A stretch of 64,000 nt of DNA from Pseudeuparius sepicola (Eukaryota; Arthropoda; Insecta; Coleoptera; Anthribidae), in assembly GCA_963920635.1 (NCBI GenBank), contig OY987305.1, positions 21,600,876 to 21,664,875 on the forward strand. The letters run 5' to 3'. Below the pieces are notes generated by a model. It was not told the DNA's origin, did no database searches, and saw only the letters and a program-made list of their open reading frames with translations. Of the stretch, positions 35,646 through 46,832 are shown in pieces. A program made the translations under genes and the position numbers. Each line of letters opens with the position of its first letter. Positions within the stretch are counted from its first letter, which is position 1.

Positions 35646-36036
35646 TTTGTGGATATTTCAGAACATCTAGTTTCTCGTGACTGCAATGATATATAATTTG
35701 TCAATATTTGCTTTTTCCTTTACCAAGATATTTAGACTTTATTTATCAAAAATTAATTTTGAAGCTTTTGATAGTTACATCTGATTATCTCATTATTCAA
35801 AAACATAGTAAAAAAAACTCTTTCAATTAGCAAGTATTTTAATAATTCATAAATGATAACAATATTATTATAATATGAAATTTTCTTTAATAACACTGGT
35901 AAGCATCATCTTGATATATTTCATTTTATAGGAATCAAACTAGATTGATTGCAATTTATAAAATTTAACTTCATTCATAATTTTCACCATTTATATATAC
36001 TGTTTTCAATATTAATGTAAGCCTTTGCATGTTAAG

Positions 36037-36153
36037 GTTCATCAACACCAAAATCTCCTTGTATGGATCCGAAGGCAACCGACTCTCCAAGAGAGATTGC
36101 AAAAAGAAAAAGGCACTCTACACATGACTCAAATCGTCCCTCTCTTGAAGATG
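36037..36153 (+). CDS. Coiled-coil protein gene, exon C (linker)
   Basis: 117 bases that enter and leave in phase 1. The acceptor GTTAAG at 36031-36036 has a weak pyrimidine tract. The donor GTAAGC is at 36154. It encodes 39 residues rich in Ser, Pro, Lys and Arg (STPKSPCMDPK, then REIAKRKRHS), a likely flexible basic linker and possible nuclear-localisation-like patch. An internal ATG (36063) in a fair context means this could instead be an alternative first exon with a 5' UTR. The perfect phase match to exon B favours an internal exon, but both uses are possible. Confidence 0.65.
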
Positions 36154-36209
36154 GTAAGCCTCTGCAGATTAGGTAACAAATTTGTGGGGTATTGATTGTT
36201 TTTTTATAG

Positions 36210-36452
36210 TTACAGATTGTGAAATGTGCCAAATGTATCTTGAGGAAATTGAAACATTGAGGGCTACCTGTGAAAACGTGGTGTCGGAATGTAAGATCTT
36301 AACAAGTGAATGTAAAACTTACAAGCGTCATATTCTGAAGTTAAAGACTGAACATGACATAGAAGTTGATGAGTTGTGTTCAACTATTCAAATTAGGGAC
36401 AACGTAATACAAAAATTGAAGGAAGAATATAATAATTTGATAGAAGAAAGAA
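36210..36452 (+). CDS. Coiled-coil protein gene, exon D
   Basis: The acceptor TTTTTATAG ends at 36209 and the donor GTAAGT starts at 36453, giving 243 bases, phase 1 in and out. It is separated from exon C by a 56-base intron, about the minimum usual size for insects. It encodes 81 residues of charged coiled coil. Several cysteines are spaced in the N-terminal part (TDCEMCQMYL, SECKILTSECK), which differs from exon B; two CxxC-like spacings are visible but no full zinc site. It continues in frame into exon E across a 21-kb intron. Confidence 0.82.
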
Positions 36453-38830
36453 GTAAGTAAACCAATTTTTTTATAGCCATTGCTTTTCGAATAAAGTTGA
36501 ACTTACTGCTACCATCCCTTATCGGCATGAGTAGTAGTATCGCAATTTTTCAGGATAGCCAAAACAAAATAATTTTTTTATAATTAAAACAAAATAATTA
36601 TTTTTTACTTTTCTTTATTTATTTTTATAAGTTTGCTTGCTTAGCTTAATATCTCTTTTTATACAACTCTAGAAAATCTTCATTTTTTTACAGCAATTTT
36701 TTCTTATTAAATAAATAACTACAATGACACAAAACGTTAAATTAAAAATGTTTTAAAATTTTTAAATTTGGTATAGTAGCATACCTTTAAATTCTCAACA
36801 ACTTTTCCGAATAAATTTATTGTTGCGATTGGGTGATGCATAATCTTGGAAAGTAACATAACTAAAAAAAAAATAACCTAACTTAAGAGGCTACCATACT
36901 TATGAAATCCGCCCGAAGTACCCGACTCAATTCAGGACAAACGTCGCTCGATTAGATATGCCTATCCTTTTCCTTTCTCTAGTCCCCCACGACTCCCCAC
37001 TCCAGCCTGCCCCTTCACAGTGCTTCGACTGAGGCAGGGCGCTACACTGAGAAAAATCTGTCTCTTTGTAAAAAAACGTGTTTAATTCAATATGAGATAT
37101 TATTCCTCAAACTCAAGCAGAAGCTTTTTTGTAACTAACAGTAATCAATTCAATTACAATTGATATTGAGTTCTAATGAATAATTTAAATGTAATATTTC
37201 ATTTCAATCAATACCATGTCACGTTCTGGAACTGATTCTATAATACTTCTTTTCTAAGCACATTCTTTTCTCAGAACAACATAACGTTTAATTTGAGGCC
37301 TCATGTTGTTGAATTGAATAGGGGTACATTTAACTGTTCATTATTATACTGAAATTACTACTACTTTCATTGAATTTTTGCTGGATTTGTAATAATTGTG
37401 GGTACTAATATCAATTATAATTATTAGTAATATATCATAATATTGCCTGAATAATAAGCAAATGATGTGTAAAATGCAAATCAAGTTGCTAGTGCAGCAA
37501 CTTGTAATTGACAAAAACAGAAATGTTGCAGATGAGATCAATAAATTAATAACATTTAATTTTAGTGGATACAATAGTTCTAGTAACCCCCAGTTTATTA
37601 ATAGCTCTTCTATTGCCATTCACTTGCACAGTGTTCATTATGACTACGAACGATATAGAGTGTAGGGTTGATTCAAAACCTTAACTGAGAAATTTGCCAT
37701 CATTCGTTTTGGTAAATTGCTCAGTCAAGGTCACAGTTTTTTTTACTAACGTGTTTGTAATAGGAGATTTAGTTCAGTCGAGTAAAAAGTACCTAATTCA
37801 ATCTAACTTGTATTTGACATGAATTCTAATATGTAATTCTAATAATTTCTTGAATACCATAAAAATCGAAAAACATGATTTACTGATTATATTGATGAAT
37901 ATAAAAGTTGCAATTAAGTTGCTTTGTTCATCCAATGAATTATAATGTTTTTTCAGTTGCTTCTGGGGTACTCTTATATAGTTTGGAGTAGTCCGAGGGT
38001 GAGAATTATTATTATTTAAATAAAATAAATTTAATTGTTTAAATAAAACATGAGACATTTTAAAACCGAGGTTATGCTTTCATTGTAGTATGCCAATTTT
38101 AGTATCGAAGTGGCAATACGTCTTCTTAACGGAAATTAAACCATTTTAAACTTATTGGTTCATCTGCAATTACGACGAAAGTATAGATTATATTGTTGGG
38201 ACCACATGGATTTGCTTGTATATTTAAAGTAATGTAAAAATGACTATATACACGAACTCACTAAAATCACAACAGTCTTTTTTTTCTGTGTAGATAATAT
38301 GAAATAATAAGACGGGAGCCGGCCGCCGCCGACGGGACACACGAGTCTCGCCGATGCCGATGAAGAAGCGCGAATATATATTTAAAAAACGGCTGTGGCC
38401 TGTTTGCTTTATTGCAAAAATGATATTTTTTGGGAGTTATTCAGGGCGTTCACTTTTCGTAGGCAACACACTGCATAGCTTTTTGGCGTCGAGGCAATTT
38501 TACTATTATTTCACAGGTGTTAAAAATAATTTTGATATCAGCAAAGGTGCATACTATGAAGGGTTCGTGTATAAAAAAACTTCTGTAATTGCTCAATCAT
38601 AAAATCTAAATTAACGATTCGATTACCCAATTCTTCTTGAACCACATTAGGGTCAGTTGAACATCTATCAATGCTTGATTGGATAATAATTGTTCTGCAT
38701 AATAGTGTTGCTAAGAAGAGACAAGTGTCTAAAGTCTACTTCTATAAAATGTTTTATATCTATCTATCTAATCTAATTGAAAACTTTCTACCCTGTAAGA
38801 GTTCATTTTAGAGGGATTGGAAGTGAATAG
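36453..38830. other. Start of the 21-kb intron 4
   Basis: AT-rich, with no gene recognised. It contains one (AAT)-tailed retro fragment in opposite orientation (37963-38020: TTGCTTCTGGGGTACTC, then GAGGGTGAGAATTATTATT). A short GC-rich patch, GGAGCCGGCCGCCGCCGACG, lies at 38316-38335. The ORF at 38354-38602 has no family features that I can name. Confidence 0.4.
37963..38020 (+). mobile_element. (AAT)-tailed retroelement 3' fragment, copy 5
   Basis: The plus-strand copy of the module seen on the minus strand at 21.06, 21.66, 26.03 and 30.09 kb. It is very short (about 58 bases), with GTTTGGAGTA and the terminal ATT repeats retained. Confidence 0.55.
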
Positions 38831-39225
38831 GCCCTATTATATCACAACTATTATTTGTTTATTTAAAAACAGTAAGCGGTTTCGTTAATCTATAAAATTA
38901 CATCATCAAGGACTACAATATAAGATTTAAAAAAGTAAATAAATAAAGGATAATCACTTATAGTCTAAGAGCTTGCAGAAAATTTGGAGGAGATACTTAA
39001 AAAAAAGATAATAATGATGTAAATGTTTTTAATTGTTTCAACTTTGACTTGTGGCTGAATATTTTTCAAATATATAATGGCTAGGTAAGTAAAGGTTCTT
39101 TATTTATTTATGCATATACATATACCTACTACCTGCCCTGAGGATGTAGGTAAAATTATAGTTACGAAACCGGTCTCCTTTTTTAAATAAAGTAATAGTT
39201 GTGAGATAATAGGAGCTATTAATTT
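38831..39225. mobile_element. Foldback element of about 395 bp
   Basis: The left segment (CCTATTATATCACAACTATT, then AAGCGGTTTCGTTAATCTAT) and the right segment (ATAGTTACGAAACCGG, then AATAGTTGTGAGATAATAGG) are inverted copies. Each arm includes a CTGANGATG...CGAAACCGG motif. The middle (38910-39110) has no features. Confidence 0.5.
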
Positions 39226-39342
39226 CTAATCCCTTGTAAATGTTCCATTCAAAGCCCTATTTTTCCCAGAAAGTTTGTTTCTCAAACCCTATGCACCTGC
39301 CACTACTACATATACCTAGGTATACCTAAATCCGAATAATAA

Positions 39343-39705
39343 GTGTGCAAAATATGTGTTAGTACCCCAGTAGCCCTGTCTCAAATTCTGGGAATCCTAT
39401 TAGGTACGGGAATAAAAGCACACAAGCCCACAAATTACTCCTATTGGTTTCACTGTGACTGTTGTGACATCATTATCAAACATTGTCCTGACTGCCGTTC
39501 AGTTTCAGAACCTTCTGACAAATCTGAATTATCGAACCTCCTAGAAAATGTATTAAAATGTCGTAAATTCGACAGACTGGAACAATAAAATGTACTATTT
39601 TTATTTTGCCCGATTTTCAACTCCAATGACTTTCGAACAATCTTCTAACGAACAAGTTTCTAAAACTGACTGGATGTCAGATTTATCATTGTTCTCTCTG
39701 GAAAG
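39343..39705 (+). other. Unassigned ORF pair interrupted by a hAT element
   Basis: The frame 39343-39588 contains a Cys/His-rich stretch (YWFHCDCCDIIIKHCPDC) and ends at a stop just before a second frame (39590 onward). The latter runs to the hAT insertion at 39706. Beyond the element, 41333-41440 again reads as plausible protein in one frame (YKLAFIMQRFDTIIVLHRIL). With the element removed, the immediate joined frame meets a stop after two codons, so any gene is already broken or needs an intron. I cannot assign a function. Confidence 0.25.
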
Positions 39706-41324
39706 CAAGGTTGGCAAATATCATGATATTTATATAAATATCAAAATATCGGATATTTATCGCTATATATCTGATATATATCCAAATCTTGATATTTATT
39801 TTTAAAAAATTGAATTTTGTATATCTAAGGTATAAATATTGTAAAAAACTCCAGCGTTTTTTATTTGTACTATACTATAAATAAATTCAAAAAATAAAAA
39901 CAAAAAATGATTCTCAAATAACACATAAACCCTAAACTTCATAAACAAAAAACAAAACGTTAGATTGTATACCTATATAAAAAAAAAACTCCTATAAAAT
40001 AATTGTCGGTAAGAAGTAATGGTATCAAAAATGGGCTATTCCTACTTATTGGGCAATTATTATAATGGGGAACTTGCACAAAAAATAAATTTCAAAAATA
40101 TTACTTTCAAACGTAATTTATTGCCATTAAATGAACCACAGTTCACAAAAAAACTCATTTTTTATTTTTATGTAATGAATGTAAGCAATTAAAAACTGCA
40201 TAATTCAAATCATTCTTGAAACGTGCCCTTCTTGGTTGTGACGTCAAGTAGCGCGTTGGTGGTGGCGCCTCTGGTGGGCGGCGGCACCATGTATAAACTA
40301 ATATGGGCGGCACATGTACAAAAAACTACAGCACCAGGCAAGTTTTGTTTAGAAAGATCAACGAGAACTTCTCATCCTTGTCTATCCGTCTTGTTATAGT
40401 CTATCTCAGTCTTGATATTGTTGATAATGTTTGAAGAGTGTGCTGTATTAAATAGTTATTTACATTGTGAGATGCGTAAGCGCACTTTTTTGGCCGAGAA
40501 GGTTGTTTAACGCCCGTGTTGCCTCGGGTCTTAAAACTCTCTCCAAGGCCAAAAAGAGCTTATGCATCGAGCAATGTATTACATTTTTCCTGCTACTGAC
40601 AATTCCATATTAGGTAGGTAAGTATTTTGAATTTAAATGCACTATGGAGTAGATTGTGTAATAATCTTCATAATAACCATTGTTCAATTATTACTAAAAA
40701 TGATAATCAGTGATAATAAATATAAGAGATAGAATACAGAGATAATTAAAAAAACTTCTTGTGCAATTGAACCCGAGGCCTACAAATTATTACTAGTCCT
40801 GTAGCTTCACCATTCAGTTAAAAGTGCTTGTTAAATTTGGACTTTTAGGCGGTTCTTATTTTTGACCTACGTCAGATCCCTCTGGAAATGGGTCGCCGAA
40901 CTGTTTATTTTAATGTTCAATTTCCATTCTTTCTTCCCTAATTATGTGTGGCTGTCACTCCTGTCACTGCCTTCTGATCGATCGAGCTATATGACCTCAC
41001 AACCATTCCCGCGCTTTTCGTGTCATTTCAAATGAATAGCTTGCGGTCACAACTTTATTTTTTTTGCAAATTAAATATTGCGATTTGAGAGCTGATATTT
41101 GGCCCTTTCTATAGATAGGCAAATATATTAAGGAAATAAAAAAAAATTGTTCAAGTTCCCTATTACATCAGTCTTGATAATGGTAAGCATTCAGGGCTAT
41201 AACTAAGTACTTGCATTTTAAATCTTGATATATATCTTGATAAATACCAAAGAATAAATATCTTGATATGTATCAAGATATATATCAAGTTATATATCTT
41301 TTGATATATATCATGCCAACCTTG
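39706..41324. mobile_element. hAT element with perfect 8-bp target duplication
   Basis: Starts CAAGGTTGGCAAATATCATG and ends CATGCCAACCTTG. The direct repeat CTGGAAAG flanks both sides exactly (39698-39705 and 41325-41332). Subterminal regions are packed with GATAT motifs on both ends, probable transposase-binding repeats. It is 1.6 kb with no transposase ORF, so non-autonomous. It contains a GC-rich patch (40220-40320) and an inner hairpin at 40468-40567. The unmutated duplication indicates a recent insertion. Confidence 0.85.
40468..40567. repeat. Hairpin of about 100 bp inside the hAT element
   Basis: The arms ATGCGTAAGCGCACTTTTTT and the mirrored AAAAAGAGCTTATGCAT, with GGCC-rich inner parts, enclose about 40 bases. 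It may be a miniature element or a structural part of the hAT interior. Confidence 0.5.
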
Positions 41325-41332
41325 CTGGAAAG

Positions 41333-43394
41333 TATATAAATTAGCTTTTATCATGCAGCGATTTGACACAATAATCGTATTACATAGGATATTATTCGTT
41401 TTCAAAAAAGCTTCACATGACCCATTTATTTGACAAAAATATTGCTTTTACCTATCACATTTTTAAGTAAACATCAAGCGCACAATATGGTCTAGAAATT
41501 AAAATTTACTCTTTTTGCACGACCAGGCCATTTTATGCCCTAGGGATTAAACCATTTTACACAAAAGCAAACAGTACTTTGTGAATAATAATTATTTATT
41601 TATTATTCCTGAAGGAATAATAATAATGAGTATTATATATGTTAGTCGACATACGTAATGTCGCGGTAGAAAATATTTTCTTCACCTTCGGGTACTCGGA
41701 AATATAAATATTTGCTAATATTCAAAACAAGCGAAACACAAATAAGGGAGACTAATAAAATGAAATATGAAACATCTGATATCGATTGAAAGTTCCCCTG
41801 ATGTGGTTCCTGAGCCCAGTGAGGTAGGTCGAAGTAGGGGGAAGTAGGGGAACCACGAGTTCCAGCGAACGCCTGCCCGCCCGCCTATCGTACGTCTAAT
41901 TCCTGCTCGGATGGCCAATTCACGGATCATTTTATTGCCGGGCAATGGGTTCGTAGTTTTCAAATCATAGCCACGCGAAAAAACGTATTGACTTGAAAGT
42001 AGTCTTAAAATAATGTTATTGAATGCCTCAATCGTCGTTGTGTCTTTCGAATTATTTTTGAGCGGCGGAAATACTCGAAATTCTTAACCGAATATAGTCG
42101 AATTTCGGGTATGTTTGGCATTTTTTTTTTCACAGTGTCGCATTAGTCCTGCACAGTTCGTGATACACAACGACGATTCTTCATAGTTTTATCTAAGCCA
42201 CAAAAAAAAATCAAGTGAAAATATTAAGAAATGCAAGTAGGAGATGTAAACTACGAAACCCTTGCAAATGGGGGGTATCGTAGCGCCTTAATATAAAAAT
42301 AAAACTGCTGACAATGGGATCACTACTTCCACATCATTTTTTTAAATCCATTGTGTAATAATAGGTTCCAATATAACACAAATCCTAGAACAATATAAAA
42401 ACTGACCTGTTGACCTTTTTCAACCCCATTGCAGCCCCTCTCAACAACCCTGATTATAATATTGTTACTGATTTAAATTTGTTTTTTGAATGACCTTGAG
42501 GAGTATAAGTCAAAACTGAGCCACAAGGATCTAAGCGATTTAAATATAAATATAATAAACATAAATGAAACAGAAATTTAAATATTTGTTTAAATTGTTT
42601 AAATATTCTATCAGCAAATAGCTACATATTTTTTATTAACTCTCCTCCTCGGGCTAATGAGAGAGATACAAGCATTATCGATCATATTTTTCTTAAATGT
42701 GATTTAGGAAGAAAATCACACCATTACTACACCATAACTCCTCTATAACAGATCACTATAATAATATGGTGCATTGTCTTGGAGTTATATAACTAATTGT
42801 TGAAATCTTGAGACATCGTATGTGATTTTTAAACATAAACTTACAAACTATATATGTACATAAACAATAAAACTAAACAACTATAACATAAAAATAAAAC
42901 CATGGGTAACAAAAATTATGGTAAAATCTATCCGAAAACGGGACAAGTTAAAAGAATTAATAAAAAATCTCTCGGAAACAAACTATACAATAAAATATAT
43001 AGAAACATATTAAACAAAACAATACGATTTCATGCAAAACAAACTAAAAAAAAATGGCAAACAATAAATAATAGATAATAATATTTAAGAACAACACGTG
43101 CCAACAACCATGTAAAAATAAACCCTGATCACGGTTCAGATTGTTAATGGTTTATCCCATCACCATTTGTCCGAAAAACAATCCGCTATTAATTCCTTAG
43201 TTTATCGAGCAATTTCCCTCTCAGAATCTGATAATCTTAATAAAAAAACTGAATCGTCTTACTAATGTTCCACTTGCCAACAAAAATATTAAGACACGTT
43301 AGTGACCCACCGACTACTATGGCTTTTGGCTTTCCTACCTTATATCCATAACATAACTGATCACATCTCCAAAATTCTAAATCGATATAATATA
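41333..43394. other. Intron sequence, mostly unannotated
   Basis: No supported gene. A region of long adenine-rich, weakly open sequence (42530-43080) looks like decayed retroelement, but no motif is readable. The segment 43092-43150 (GTAAAAATAAACCCTGATCA and neighbours) has an inverted copy at 50217-50275. Confidence 0.35.
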
Positions 43395-44073
43395 CAGTGT
43401 GGCCCGTTTGGAATGGAGACACCTCTGTAAAATTGTCCATTTGACACACCTTCCAATTGTTTTGAAAACCGAACACCTGGCTAACTGCGAAATTTTTTAT
43501 ACCCCCAAAATTCAAGAAGTCATATTAAGGCATTTTTTTATCAAAAAAAAATTACTGAAAAAATTGTTTAGAATGAACCAAAAATCCCAAATCCAAAGTT
43601 TTATCAAAATCAAAAAATAAAAAATTTCCGAAAAAAATAAATTGAAGGTCCAAAAATCACATTTTATTAATGAATTTCTACGGATAGCAAAGTGTGTCAT
43701 GGAAATTTGAAGTTAAAAAATTAACTTTGCTAACCGTAAAAATTGAATAAAATGTGATTTTTGGACCTTCAATTTATTTTTTTTTGAAATTTTTTATTTT
43801 TTGATTTTGATAAAACTTTGGATTTAGGATTTTTGGTTCATTCTAAACAACTTTTTTTAGTAAATTTTTTTGATAAAAAAATGTCTAATATGATTTCTTT
43901 AATTTTGGGGGTATAAAAAATTTCGCAGTTAGCCAGGTGTTTGGTTTTCAAAACAATTGGAAGGTGTGTCAAATGGTATTTTCAGAGACCTACTTAACAA
44001 AAAAAAGTTTTTCAAAATCGGAGCAAAAATAACAATTTTACAGAGGTGTCTCCATTTTAAACGGGCCACATTG
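43395..44073. mobile_element. Palindromic element P4, TA target
   Basis: The left end is CAGTGTGGCCCGTTTGGAAT and the right end is TTTTAAACGGGCCACATTG, with TA outside (43393-43394 and 44074-44075). The arms share ACAGAGGTGTC, GGTGTGTCAAAT and the TTCGCAGTTAGCCAGGTGTT block. The pair runs almost to the centre near 43710. No coding capacity. Confidence 0.75.
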
Positions 44074-44089
44074 TACATACTAACAAGCT

Positions 44090-44195
44090 TGGATACACCT
44101 CGCGTCACCATCTTGAGGGGTGCTGAGTTGTCGCCTCGCTGAAACCGCGGCAGACTTACAAACGCCTACGCGCAATACTCCATTTATTAAAGTTG
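44090..44195 (-). repeat. GC-rich 105-bp repeat, copy 1
   Basis: The reverse complement of the module at 46592-46696 and 46728-46832. Shared blocks are CGCGCAATACTCCATTTA, GCAGACTTACAAACGCC and GCGACAACTCAGC-type sequence. It is markedly GC-richer than its surroundings. Confidence 0.65.
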
Positions 44196-44199
44196 TTTC

Positions 44200-45154
44200 A
44201 CAAATAACAATTTTCCCCCAACAAATCCCCCAATAAATCGTACAGTTTATTGGTATAAATCGTAGAATTTTTTGTTTTCAATTTAATGGTAGGTATAAAT
44301 TACAAAATTGGTGAAGAAATTAAAATATTGAGATGACGATTTACAGATTAAATTATTCCAAAATTCCAGAGCTGTCAACACAAAGCATTCTGCTGTTTGC
44401 GGCAACTTGTGGCTAATTTCGAGATTTTTCTATTTTACTGTATAGAGTTTTTTTTTTAACGAATTTTGATATTAAATTTTGAATTTCTACTGGGAGGGAA
44501 TTTTTTATCATTTATTTTACTTTGACAGGGCTTATCTTAATTCAAATGTTGTATCAGTTTCGATAGAACTAAGATGAGTGCCATGGAAAACCCAAGTCGT
44601 TTGTATATCGCTAATAATAATAAACTTGTTAACCTCCAAACAATTCTGAAAATAAAAAATTGTTAAATTCCCTTATACATTCCAAAGACAATGCAAGTTG
44701 TTCCAAATTTTTATCTTTAATAATAAAAAAAAGTTACGCCTCTTTCGAAAAATAATTGAAATATTGACCGTTCGGATTGCTTTCTGTCTATAATAATACA
44801 CTAACTTCAGAATTTTTGCGCTTACCATCGATGAAATAAAAAATATTTTTCAAAAACTATTCTTTTTACGGCCGTTTTCTTCCTTTTGATATGTGGGGTC
44901 AAACAAAAAAAAATCCCATGTCTCTACCTCCTCTAATAATAAAAAAGTGATTCACTTCCAAAAAATCCTTGGTGGCCATGAAAAAAATTTGGTTCAATCC
45001 CTTTTTACATTCTCAACACAACGCAAGTTATTGTCTTAATTTCTATCTTCACTAATAAAAATAAGTTAGATTTTTTTGTAATGTCATGGGATGTTTTGTT
45101 GATCGATATTTAAAAATCGCACACTTTTAATTGGAGATTAGCAGTACTTATATG
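44200..45154. other. AT-rich intron stretch
   Basis: I see nothing here beyond homopolymer-rich sequence. The open frames are chance. Confidence 0.35.
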
Positions 45155-45504
45155 AAACAAGTCTGAAATAAAAATATAGTTTAAAAAACTAAAAAAAAAC
45201 ACGCTTACGCTTAGCAAACTGAACTAAAAAGTAAAAAATAATAATAGCAAACCGAATTTTATTGTAAAAAAGAAGAAGCGTGGGGTGCATGATATCAATT
45301 GTTATAAATATTTCATTAGTAGCTATTGATAAAAGTAGAGTTATCATAAAAAAAAATATATATAATAAAAAAAGCACCCCGCACGCTTCTTTTTTACAAT
45401 AAAATTCGGTTTGCTATTATTATTTTTTACTTTTTAGTTCGGTTTGCTAAGCATAAGCGTGTTTTTTTAGTTTTTAAACTATGTTTTTTTTTCAGACTTG
45501 TTTT
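45155..45504. mobile_element. Foldback element of about 350 bp
   Basis: The arms AACAAGTCTGAAATAAAAAT and TTTTTTTTCAGACTTGTTT mirror each other through the blocks ACACGCTTACGCTTAGCAAA, AAACCGAATTTTATTGTAAA and AGAAGCGTG. The loop is about 70 bases (45285-45365). No coding capacity. Confidence 0.7.
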
Positions 45505-45602
45505 GAGTTGAATAAATTTTTTATAATTGGGGATATATGTAAATGAATAAGTGCGAAAAAATTCAGGAGGTGATTGCCTTTTTAAAAATAAGGGGGGGTT
45601 CT

Positions 45603-46575
45603 CGTATAAAATTTTTCGATTTGGCGTTTCCCTGCAAAGTTATTCGGGTTACAGGGTGACCCAAAAGAATTTTTTTTTATTTATATCTCTAAATAATCAA
45701 GTTGCACAGCTGAAACTTTGCACTGTTATGTTTTTGGCGATGGAGAATAAGCTGAAGGTGTCAGTTTTTATGTATCTCATGGAGGGCGCCGCTTGTGCTG
45801 TTCTGTGATCGTGCTTTTACTCCTAACTTTTTTGAGGTTATGTTTTTGGTCTTGAAGGTTCGTCATTTTAGTGCAACTTTTCATTTTGCAACTAAAATGT
45901 ACTCTTTTTCATAACGATAGAATCAACCGTTTGCGTTGAAATTGGCAAAACGTGCCCCAAAACACCCGTTAACTTCATCATTCGAAACATAAAATTTTTA
46001 TCTACCGCTTTCAAATGTTACAGATTGGGCAAAACACCATTGGTTTTCTTGAAATAGGGTGTTCAAATTTTGTTAAATTCAATCCTTTCCATTTTGAAGG
46101 CTAATAAGTTTTGGTACATTGTTCATAGGAATTTTTTTCTCAGTTTAAATGGTACAGTCTATCTGTAACGTTTGAAAGCGGTAGCTAAAATTTTTATGTT
46201 TTTAATGTTGAAGTTAACAGGTGTTTTGGGGCACATTTTGCCAATTTCAACGCAAAGGATTGATTTTATTGTTATGAAACAAGAGTACAATTTAGTTGCA
46301 AAATGAAAAGGTGCACTAAAATGACGAATCTCCAAGACCAAAAACATAACCTTAAAAAAGTTGCGAGTAAAAGCACGATCAAAGAACAGCAGAAGTGGCG
46401 CCCTCTGTGAGATACGTAAAAACTGACACCTTCAGCTTATTCTCCATTTCAGTTCTGCAACTTGATTATTCTGAGATATAAATAAAAAAATAATTTTGGG
46501 TCACCTTGTAGACCCAAATAACTTGGCAAGGAAAGCCCAAATCGAAAAATTTTATTTATTTTATACTATTTATTT
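45603..46575. mobile_element. Palindromic element P5
   Basis: Near-complete mirror around about 46090. Outer blocks are GTATAAAATTTTTCGATTTG and its complement. Then come TACAGGGTGACCCAAAAGAA and TTTTGGGTCACCTTGTA, then the GCTGAAGGTGTCAGTTTTTA block. Because the mirror extends about 45 bases outside the CAGGGTGACCC motif, the true ends are unclear. No ORF is conserved between arms. Confidence 0.65.
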
Positions 46576-46591
46576 ACACCCTGTATATTTA

Positions 46592-46832
46592 ATAAATGGA
46601 GTATTGCGCGTAGGGGTTTGTAAGTCTGCCGCGGTTTCAGCGAGGCGACTACTCGGCGCCCCTCAAGTTGGTGGCACTCCGAGGTCTGTGCTTGTTTTGA
46701 GTTGAATAAATATTTTATAATTGGAGATAAATGGAGTATTGCGCGTAGGCGTTTGTAAGTCTGGCGCGGTTTCAGCGAGGCGACTACTCGGTGCCCCTCA
46801 AGTTGGTGGCGCTCCGAGGTCTGTGCTTGTTA
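46592..46832 (+). repeat. GC-rich repeat, copies 2 and 3 in tandem (period about 137 bp)
   Basis: The module GGAGTATTGCGCGTAGG...GTCTGTGCTTGTT occurs at 46592-46696 and again at 46728-46832. It is joined by TTGAGTTGAATAAATATTTT, a sequence also found at 45503-45530. The two copies differ at only a few positions. Tandem GC-rich modules can be promoter monomers of a retroelement, or part of an LTR; I cannot decide. Confidence 0.7.

Noticed and set aside
39126..39171. Hammerhead-like motif CTGAGGATG...ACGAAACCGG on the plus strand
   Set aside because: Position 7 may vary, but an extra base sits in stem II and no partner for stem III or cleavage triplet follows. Related motifs at 38.87, 50.39 and 56.45 kb have the same defects.
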